The notes under the pieces were generated by a model, which had not been told where the DNA came from, searched no databases, and was given only the letters and a program-made list of their open reading frames with translations. DNA of 9,965 bases, taken from contig CAJULZ010000101.1 of NCBI GenBank assembly GCA_910587205.1, forward strand, positions 1-9,965, read 5' to 3'. How positions within the stretch are numbered: the first letter of the stretch is position 1; every line of letters starts with the position of its first letter. This document shows positions 5,887-9,965 of this stretch, piece after piece. The translations under genes and the position numbers were made by a program. This DNA comes from an uncultured Oscillospiraceae bacterium (lineage in GTDB: Bacteria > Bacillota > Clostridia > Oscillospirales > Oscillospiraceae).

Positions 5887-6692
5887 TGCTTGATATCCAA
5901 GATTTGAGCGTGGTGTTCACCGACCGGGGGGAACCCTTGACGGCGGTGGATCAATTCTGCCTCCAAATGGACCGGGGCGAGGTGGTGGGCATCGTGGGGG
6001 AGTCCGGCTCCGGCAAATCCATGACGGTCCATGCCCTGATGGGCCTCATCCGCCGCTCCCAGGTCTCCGTCACGGGGCGCGCTGTGTTTGAGGGCACGGA
6101 TCTGCTCTCCCTATCCCGGGAAGGGCTGCGGCGGTACCAGGGCCGGGAGTTGTCCATTATCTTCCAGGAGCCCATGACCAGCCTAAACCCCACCATGCGC
6201 ATTGGAAAGCAGGTGGAGGAATCCCTGCGCATCCACGAGAGCCTGTCCCCGGCCCAGCGCAGGGCAAAAGCCCTGGATGCCATGGCCCTGGCGGGCCTGT
6301 CCAATCCGGAGGAGGTATACCGGCAGTACCCCCACCAGCTGTCCGGCGGGATGCGCCAGCGGGTGATGATCGCGTCGGCGCTGGTGCTGCGGCCCCGGCT
6401 GCTCATTGCCGACGAGCCCACCACCGCCCTGGACGTGACCATCCAGGCCCAGATTTTGGAGACGCTGAGGGACATCAACCGCAAAGAGGGCGTCGCCATC
6501 TTGTTCATCTCCCACGACCTGGGGGTGGTGAAGGCGCTGTGCAGCCGGGTGGTGGTGATGAAGCAGGGGCGGGTTGTGGAGTCCGGCCCGGTGGACGAGG
6601 TGTTTTACCATCCCCGGGAGGACTACACCAAGCTGCTGATTGCCTCCCGCCCGTCCCGGAAAAAACTGAGAGGGGGCAGGGCGGATGGCTGA
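5883..6692 (+). CDS. ABC importer ATPase 1 (DppD/OppD/NikD-type)
   Basis: This 269-residue cytoplasmic nucleotide-binding subunit has all ABC motifs intact: Walker A GESGSGKS (39-46), Q-loop Gln95 in IIFQEPMTSLNP, signature LSGGM (153-157), Walker B LLIADE (173-178) and switch His211 in ISHDLG. After the core, YHPREDYTKLL (242-252) is the start of the C-terminal extension found in oligopeptide/dipeptide ATPases. It ends soon after, without the Cys-rich tail seen in ~320-residue OppD/DppD proteins. The size is closer to NikD/NikE-type subunits. The start ATG at 5883 overlaps the permease 2 stop (ATGA); a second ATG at 5886 is equally possible and differs by one residue. The 3' end overlaps the second ATPase by 8 nt. 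Confidence 0.94.
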   Translation: MMLDIQDLSVVFTDRGEPLTAVDQFCLQMDRGEVVGIVGESGSGKSMTVHALMGLIRRSQVSVTGRAVFEGTDLLSLSREGLRRYQGRELSIIFQEPMTSLNPTMRIGKQVEESLRIHESLSPAQRRAKALDAMALAGLSNPEEVYRQYPHQLSGGMRQRVMIASALVLRPRLLIADEPTTALDVTIQAQILETLRDINRKEGVAILFISHDLGVVKALCSRVVVMKQGRVVESGPVDEVFYHPREDYTKLLIASRPSRKKLRGGRADG

Positions 6693-7410
6693 CCCCATTG
6701 TTCGCATCGCCCACCTGAACAGCTGGTACGGCAGGGGCAGGGGGCGCAGGCAGATCTTGCAGGATATATGCTTGGAGCTGGCCCCCGGTGAGGTGCTGGG
6801 CGTGGTGGGCGAGTCCGGTTCCGGCAAGTCCACCCTGGCAAAATGCGTGCTGGGGATGGTGACGGACATCACCGGCACGCTGGAGGTGCACAGCGAGCGC
6901 CCCCAGATGGTGTTCCAGGACCCCTACGGCTCGCTGAACCCGGCCAAGACGGTGGGGTGGATTCTGGAGGAGCCCCTCCGCGCGGCAGGCGTGAGGGACC
7001 GTGGGGAACGCCGCCGCCGGGTGGCGGACTTTCTCCCCCTGGTGGGGCTGGAGGCGGAGCACCTGGGGCGGAAGCCCGCCCAGCTGTCCGGCGGCCAGCG
7101 CCAGCGGGTGGCCATCGCGGCAGCCCTCATCCAAGGCAGCAGGCTCATCGTTCTGGACGAGCCGGTGTCCGCCCTGGACGTCACCCTGCAAGCCCAGATT
7201 CTCCGCCTGCTGGCGGATTTGAAAGCGGAGCTGGGGTTGTCCTACCTGTTTATCTCCCACGACCTGGCGGTGGTGTACCAGCTCTGTGACCGGGTGGCGG
7301 TGATGACGGGGGGCCGGGTCGTGGAAGAAGGGGATGTGGACGGCATCTACGACCATCCCCAGCATGAGTACACGAAAAAGCTGCTCAGCGCGTCCCTGTC
7401 TCTGGATTGA
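6685..7410 (+). CDS. ABC importer ATPase 2 (DppF/OppF/NikE-type)
   Basis: This 241-residue ATPase pairs with ATPase 1 to power import. Motifs are Walker A GESGSGKST (42-50), Q-loop Gln78 in VFQDPYGSLNP, signature LSGGQ (134-138), Walker B LIVLDE (154-159) and switch His192 in ISHDLAVV. HPQHEYTKKLL (224-234) marks the family's C-terminal region, again very short. Compared with usual DppF proteins (over 300 residues) it is compact, ending about 15 residues after HPQ, but no catalytic element is missing. The start at 6685 has a GAGAGGGGG site (6669-6675) inside the end of ATPase 1, giving an 8-nt overlap. It is the last gene of the operon; no clear plus-strand terminator follows immediately, and the GC-rich segment at 7411-7545 lies just downstream. 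Confidence 0.93.
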   Translation: MADPIVRIAHLNSWYGRGRGRRQILQDICLELAPGEVLGVVGESGSGKSTLAKCVLGMVTDITGTLEVHSERPQMVFQDPYGSLNPAKTVGWILEEPLRAAGVRDRGERRRRVADFLPLVGLEAEHLGRKPAQLSGGQRQRVAIAAALIQGSRLIVLDEPVSALDVTLQAQILRLLADLKAELGLSYLFISHDLAVVYQLCDRVAVMTGGRVVEEGDVDGIYDHPQHEYTKKLLSASLSLD

Positions 7411-7545
7411 CAGGAAGCGCGAAGCGCCCGGGAGCAGGCGCCTAAGACACGAAGCGGAGCGGACGGCTTGGCGGCCCATAGGGCCGGCAAACGGCGCGCG
7501 CAGTCGGAGTGGTTCAGACGCCGTCGCGGAGGGTGCGCAGCGTGA
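7411..7545 (+). other. GC-rich structured stretch after the importer operon, function unknown
   Basis: No gene is recognisable here. The stretch contains GAAGCG three times (7414, 7421, 7451) and several small hairpins: GCGCC/GGCGC (7424-7428 with 7437-7441) and TTGGCGGCCC/GGGCCGGCAA (7468-7477 with 7481-7490, one mismatch). CCTGTC/GACAGG (7395-7400 with 7409-7414) spans the ATPase 2 stop. The frame of ATPase 2 stays open beyond its TGA for 44 sense codons, ending at 7545, and would encode an Arg-rich tail. It could be a 3'-end dispersed repeat, a structured RNA or decayed coding sequence; the sequence alone does not decide. Confidence 0.3.
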
Positions 7546-7582
7546 CAAAAAACGCGCCCCGGTGTCTGAACACACCGGGGCG
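7546..7582 (-). terminator. Intrinsic terminator of the MarR-TauE operon
   Basis: CGCCCCGGTGT (7555-7565) pairs perfectly with ACACCGGGGCG (7572-7582) around a 6-nt loop. Read on the minus strand, the 11-bp stem is followed by CGTTTTTTG, a good terminator tail 13 nt after the permease stop. On the plus strand only TTTGTCTG follows, so termination of importer transcripts from the other side would be weaker. Confidence 0.8.
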
Positions 7583-7594
7583 TTTGTCTGCATT

Positions 7595-8365
7595 TTATTG
7601 CAGAAAATTGAAAATCAGGATGGCCGCGCCCAGCACCATCAACACCACGCCGGTGGCCCGGTTGAGGACGATGGGGCTGGCCTTGTTGGCAAAGCGGGCG
7701 GCAACGCGGGCCCACAGCAGGGTGGACAGCACGCAGAACAGCAGCATCCACAGGTTGGGCGCCCCACCGATGGCAAAGTGGCTGGCCGCGCCGGTGAACG
7801 CGGTAAACGCCATGATAAACACGCTGGTGCCCACAGCGGTTTTCAACTCGTAGCCCAGGACGGTGGTGAGGATGAGCAGCATCATCATGCCGCCCCCGGC
7901 CCCCACGAAGCCGCAGATGAAACCGATCATCACGCCGCACACGATAGATTGGACGACCCTCTTTTTGGGGTCCGCCTCCGTCATGGATTCCTTGGTGGTC
8001 ATGACGGGCTTGACAATGAATTTGATTCCCAGAATGAGGGTCATAAAGGTGGAAAACCCACCCATGGTTGTGGCGGGCACCATGCTGGACACCCAGCTGC
8101 CCACCAGGGTGAACAGCAGCACCGCGGCCATCATCACCAGGCCGTTTTTCACGTCCAGGTTTTTGTTTTTGTGGTACGTATAGGCGGACACGGCGCTGGC
8201 GAGCACGTCGCTGGCCAGCGCGATGCCCACGGCCTCATAGGGCTCCACATGGAGGAAGGTGATGAGCATGGGGCTGATGACGGCGGCGGCGCTCATCCCG
8301 GCAAAGCCGGTGCCCAGGCCCGCGCCGATCCCAGCGACAAAACAGATGAAAAAGATAAACGGCAT
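7595..8365 (-). CDS. TauE/SafE-family membrane transporter
   Basis: This 256-residue membrane protein with about eight predicted spans is arranged as two homologous halves, typical of the TauE/SafE (PF01925) family. The first half has GLGTGFAGMSAAAVISPML (16-34) and the second has the matching GFVGAGGGMMMLLIL (152-166). A charged cytoplasmic loop near residues 122-137 separates the halves. Family members are thought to export sulfite, sulfoacetate or other small organic anions, with few experimentally assigned. The start at 8365 is preceded by a GAGG site 10 nt upstream that overlaps the MarR stop codon; the two genes are 12 nt apart and must be co-transcribed. Control by the co-encoded MarR regulator suggests induction by the exported compound or its parent. 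Family call strong, substrate unknown. Confidence 0.9.
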   Translation of the reverse strand: MPFIFFICFVAGIGAGLGTGFAGMSAAAVISPMLITFLHVEPYEAVGIALASDVLASAVSAYTYHKNKNLDVKNGLVMMAAVLLFTLVGSWVSSMVPATTMGGFSTFMTLILGIKFIVKPVMTTKESMTEADPKKRVVQSIVCGVMIGFICGFVGAGGGMMMLLILTTVLGYELKTAVGTSVFIMAFTAFTGAASHFAIGGAPNLWMLLFCVLSTLLWARVAARFANKASPIVLNRATGVVLMVLGAAILIFNFLQ

Positions 8366-8377
8366 GGCGATTTGACC

Positions 8378-8809
8378 TCACTTCATTTCGGAATCCTGAA
8401 GATTCCGGATAATCTTCTGGAGCACCTGCTCCATGAGCTGGAACTCCTCCTGGGTGATCCCCCGGTTGATGGCGTCCCGGAACCGGTCCTGGGCGGCCCG
8501 TCCCCGGCGGATGATCTCATCCGCGGCGGGCAGGGGCGCCAGGCAGCGCAGCTTCCGGTTGCCGGGGGGATGGCTGGCGCGCAGCAGCCCCTTCCGCTCC
8601 AGGGTGTGGACGGCGGCAGACACATGGGACTTGGTCCACTGCCGCATCCGGACAGCCTCCGCCGCCGTGTTGTGGGCGGGGTTGTTGCAGAGGAACAGCA
8701 GCAGATCCAGCTCCATCCGGGTGAGGCCGCAGCCCTGGGCTACCGGGTCCATCGTCTGGTCATAGAGCTTATGGAACAGCAGCAGGTTTTCCAACGAGAC
8801 TTCCAGCAT
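8378..8809 (-). CDS. MarR-family transcriptional regulator
   Basis: This 143-residue protein has the MarR layout: N-terminal dimerisation helix (about 1-25), a winged helix-turn-helix in the middle and a C-terminal dimerisation helix (about 117-140). The recognition helix region is TKSHVSAAVHTLERKGLL (59-76), followed by the wing around SHPPGNRKLRCLAPL (79-93). The LTRMELDLLLFL segment (29-40) matches helices preceding the HTH. The start at 8809 is set by AAAGGAGGGG just upstream on the minus strand; the open frame extends far upstream but crosses the promoter. It is first in a two-gene operon with the TauE/SafE permease and is divergent from traX. MarR proteins usually repress their own operon until a small, often phenolic or anionic, ligand releases them, so it probably controls the permease and possibly traX. 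The ligand is unknown. Confidence 0.9.
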   Translation of the reverse strand: MLEVSLENLLLFHKLYDQTMDPVAQGCGLTRMELDLLLFLCNNPAHNTAAEAVRMRQWTKSHVSAAVHTLERKGLLRASHPPGNRKLRCLAPLPAADEIIRRGRAAQDRFRDAINRGITQEEFQLMEQVLQKIIRNLQDSEMK

Positions 8810-8825
8810 GGCCGCCCCTCCTTTT

Positions 8826-8845
8826 ATTGTTCTATTTTGAACTAT
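8826..8845. promoter_or_regulatory. Candidate MarR operator
   Basis: The inverted repeat AT-T-GTTC (8826-8832) and GAAC-T-AT (8839-8845) has a 6-nt centre and lies between the predicted transcript start and the ribosome site of marR. MarR proteins commonly bind 16-20 bp palindromes overlapping their own promoter, so position, size and symmetry fit autorepression. The match is short and AT-rich, so chance is possible. Confidence 0.45.
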
Positions 8846-8849
8846 TTGC

Positions 8850-8878
8850 AGTATAACCGGTCCCGCCCCCTTTGTCAA
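8850..8878 (-). promoter_or_regulatory. Near-consensus promoter of the marR-tauE operon
   Basis: On the minus strand a perfect -35 TTGACA (8878-8873), a 17-bp spacer and a -10 TATACT (8855-8850; 5 of 6) are present. Transcription should begin near 8843, inside the inverted repeat proposed as operator. So strong a promoter in front of a regulator gene implies that repression normally holds it down. Confidence 0.85.
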
Positions 8879-8885
8879 GAGGGAA

Positions 8886-8922
8886 TTTGGGGGGCCGGGG
8901 CGGTTGAACCGGCGGCCCCAAA
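8886..8922. repeat. GC-rich imperfect inverted repeat over the traX -35 box
   Basis: TTTGGGG (8886-8892) pairs with CCCCAAA (8916-8922), CCG (8895-8897) with CGG (8913-8915), and GGTT (8902-8905) with AACC (8907-8910), with unpaired bases between. The traX -35 (8904-8909) lies at its centre. It sits upstream of both start sites, so it would act as DNA, perhaps as a second operator in this divergent region. Confidence 0.4.
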
Positions 8923-8932
8923 GTGGTATAAT
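8904..8932 (+). promoter_or_regulatory. Sigma-A type promoter of traX
   Basis: The -35 TTGAAC (8904-8909; 4 of 6), a 17-bp spacer and a perfect -10 TATAAT (8927-8932) lie just upstream of the gene. The transcript should start near 8939, only about 7 nt before the GGAGGAGG ribosome site (8946-8953). The promoter is back-to-back with that of marR, with 25 bp between the two -35 boxes. Confidence 0.8.
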
Positions 8933-8962
8933 GGCCAAAATAGGCGGAGGAGGCTGGATGCC

Positions 8963-9715
8963 ATGGAGGAAGAACAGCGGTGGGGCGGCGTCAGCTCCGC
9001 GGCCCTGCACGTGCTGGCGATGGCGCTGATGCTGTGCGACCACCTGTGGGCCGCGCTGTTCCCGGCGGCGGAGTGGCTGACCTGCGTGGGGCGGATGGCC
9101 TATCCCATTTTCGCGTTTTTGCTGGTGGAGGGCTTTTTCCACACCCATGACCTGCGCCGCTATGTCCTGCGCCTGCTGGGGTGGGCGGTGGTGTCTGAGA
9201 TCCCCTTCAACCTGATGTACGCCGGCAGCGCCGTCTACCCGTACCATCAGAACGTGCTGTGGACGCTCCTGCTCGGCCTGCTGCTCATTGCCTTGATCGA
9301 GCGGGCGCGGGACCGCCTGCGCCCCGTTCCGACCGTCCTGGTATCCGCGGCGGTGGCGGCGGCAGGCTACCTGCTGGGCTATCTGTTCATGGTGGACTAC
9401 TACGGCGTGGGCGTGCTCACAATTCTTATATTTTATTTCTTGCAAGATCGAACCTGGTGGCGCCGCCTGGCCCAGCTGGCTTGCCTGGCCTTCTTGAACC
9501 TGGAAGTGCTGGGGGGATACAGCTACGCCGTCACCTTGTTCGGCTGGGAGCTGGAGCTGCCCCAGCAGGGGCTGGCCCTGCTGGCGCTGATCCCCATCTG
9601 GCTGTACCGGGGACGGCAGGGGCGGCACGGCAAAGCCTTCCAGTATTTCCGCTATGCCTTCTACCCCGCCCATATGCTTGTGCTGGCGCTGATCCGGGGG
9701 ACGCTGGCGGCATAG
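8963..9715 (+). CDS. TraX-family integral membrane protein
   Basis: This 250-residue membrane protein with seven or eight predicted spans matches the TraX family (PF05857). Landmarks are LMLCDHLWA (22-30), the strongly conserved VGRMAYPIFAFLLVEGFFHT (42-61), SEIPFNLMY (78-86), the Asn-containing HQNVLWTLLLGLL (95-107), YYGVGVLTI (146-154) and YAFYPAHMLVLALI (231-244) at the C-terminus. In the F plasmid TraX acetylates the N-terminus of pilin; chromosomal relatives in Firmicutes are common and may acylate other surface molecules, but their role is undetermined. The start at 8963 was chosen because GGAGGAGG lies 9 nt upstream and the frame from the nearby ATG at 8958 is not that of the protein. 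No conjugation genes are nearby, so conjugation is not implied. Its divergence from marR suggests possible shared control. Confidence 0.87.
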   Translation: MEEEQRWGGVSSAALHVLAMALMLCDHLWAALFPAAEWLTCVGRMAYPIFAFLLVEGFFHTHDLRRYVLRLLGWAVVSEIPFNLMYAGSAVYPYHQNVLWTLLLGLLLIALIERARDRLRPVPTVLVSAAVAAAGYLLGYLFMVDYYGVGVLTILIFYFLQDRTWWRRLAQLACLAFLNLEVLGGYSYAVTLFGWELELPQQGLALLALIPIWLYRGRQGRHGKAFQYFRYAFYPAHMLVLALIRGTLAA

Positions 9716-9753
9716 GGGCGCCCCCTTTTCAGCATTGCATTGCTCAATGACAT

Positions 9754-9781
9754 TTGACAAAGCGACCCGTCAGCATATCTA
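9754..9781 (+). promoter_or_regulatory. Possible promoter upstream of the acetyltransferase gene
   Basis: A perfect -35 TTGACA (9754-9759) is followed after 16 bp by TATCTA (9776-9781), which matches only the first three positions of the -10 consensus. If used, it gives an untranslated leader of about 100 nt holding two hairpins. The -35 is strong, the -10 weak. Confidence 0.4.
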
Positions 9782-9795
9782 AAAAAAGGCGAGAC

Positions 9796-9855
9796 TGTCG
9801 GGAAACACGCTTCTTTTTCGACACGCTGAGGCAGTCACTTTAGAAGGTGACTGCC
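9796..9855 (+). other. Two hairpins in the leader of the acetyltransferase gene
   Basis: Hairpin 1: TGTCG-GG-AAA (9796-9805) pairs with TTT-TT-CGACA (9814-9823), including two G-T pairs, with an 8-nt loop. Hairpin 2: GGCAGTCAC (9830-9838) pairs perfectly with GTGACTGCC (9847-9855) and can extend two more pairs to a TAGA loop. No T-run follows hairpin 2. GACTG (9793-9797) is also complementary to CAGTC (9832-9836), so an alternative fold that breaks both hairpins exists. The arrangement suggests attenuation or a dispersed palindromic repeat; no known riboswitch consensus is recognisable. It is the main content of the otherwise gene-free 9716-9885. Confidence 0.45.
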
Positions 9856-9885
9856 CGATAAGCCGGAATTCGGGGGATGAATCCC

Positions 9886-9965
9886 ATGAAAATTAGAAGA
9901 GCAACAGCGCATGAGTTGTTGGAATTGTGGGGATATGAGAGTATTCATACTGCTTCTTCCAATGC
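9886..9965 (+). CDS. Probable GNAT-family N-acetyltransferase, N-terminal fragment (runs off the right edge)
   Basis: Only 26 codons are present, starting MKIRRATAHELLELWGY and continuing ESIHTASS. The opening beta strand (KIRRAT) followed by an acidic helix (AHELLELW) is typical of GNAT acetyltransferases, which transfer acetyl groups from acetyl-CoA to amines on antibiotics, proteins or metabolites. The start at 9886 has a GGGGGA site (9872-9877) 8 nt upstream. Codon use is markedly AT-rich (ATT, AGA, GAA, TTG) compared with every other gene in the window, suggesting later acquisition. The acetyl-CoA binding loop lies beyond the edge, so the family call rests on a short segment and could be wrong. 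Confidence 0.5.
   Translation, partial: MKIRRATAHELLELWGYESIHTASSN

Noticed and set aside
5883..7410. Both ATPases as truncated genes, because they are shorter than OppD/OppF
   Set aside because: All nucleotide-binding motifs are intact and the shortening affects only the optional C-terminal extension. Compact members such as NikD/NikE exist.
7334..9715. Long plus-strand reading frame of about 790 codons
   Set aside because: Most of it is antisense to the MarR and TauE genes and has a His/Gly/Gln-rich composition with no domain. Only the last 250 codons, from 8963, are real (TraX).
8963..9715. traX as evidence for a conjugative element
   Set aside because: No other transfer, relaxase or type IV secretion gene is in the window, and chromosomal TraX homologues are common in Firmicutes.
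8810..9760. Upstream extension of the MarR frame on the minus strand (about 317 extra codons)
   Set aside because: It runs antisense through traX and across the marR promoter. The ribosome site and domain boundaries place the MarR start at 8809.

Overview
The window is about 10 kb of GC-rich (roughly 65% by eye) bacterial chromosome. Low-GC-Firmicute-style GGAGG ribosome sites, sigma-A promoters, an ECF-type vitamin transporter subunit and a peptide/nickel-class ABC operon all occur in this GC-rich sequence. Together they suggest a gut clostridium of the Oscillospiraceae type (Flavonifractor/Oscillibacter-like). That assignment is inference from gene families and style; no rRNA or other marker gene is present.

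Layout. (1) 1-1101: the N-terminus of a MATE efflux pump reads leftward off the window and is divergent from an ECF transporter S component at 484-1056. A bidirectional terminator at 1073-1101 closes that gene and the next one. (2) 1114-7410: an amidohydrolase (minus strand) is divergent from a complete five-gene ABC importer of the dipeptide/oligopeptide/nickel class (plus strand): lipoprotein, two permeases, two ATPases. A 31-bp near-palindrome overlaps the -35 box of the importer promoter and could serve as a shared operator. (3) 7411-7594: a GC-rich structured stretch, then a terminator for the minus-strand pair. (4) 7595-8809: a MarR-type regulator and a TauE/SafE-family permease form a two-gene minus-strand operon with a near-consensus promoter and an operator-like inverted repeat. 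It is divergent from a TraX-family membrane protein at 8963-9715 with its own good promoter. (5) 9716-9965: clearly more AT-rich DNA with two hairpins in an untranslated leader, then the first 26 codons of a probable GNAT acetyltransferase running off the right edge.

How the genes fit together. The importer genes run lipoprotein, permease, permease, ATPase, ATPase with ATGA or 8-nt overlaps at most junctions, so they should be co-transcribed and translationally coupled. Two junctions are unusual. Between the lipoprotein and the first permease lie three consecutive hairpins. The first two look like halves of an imperfect 64-bp tandem duplication of the lipoprotein gene's 3' end, and the third resembles an intrinsic terminator, so the lipoprotein is probably made in excess over the membrane complex. 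Between the two permeases sits an AT-rich, foreign-looking 118-bp segment flanked by ATGA on both sides. It carries a 41-codon ORF that links the first permease's stop codon to the second permease's start codon. The divergent amidohydrolase may process the imported solute, but the sequence does not reveal the substrate.

No CRISPR array, rRNA, recognisable tRNA, transposase or integrase gene is visible. There is no clear sign of a wholly new multi-gene system. The most unusual material is in the intergenic elements of the importer operon and in a metal-site substitution in the amidohydrolase.
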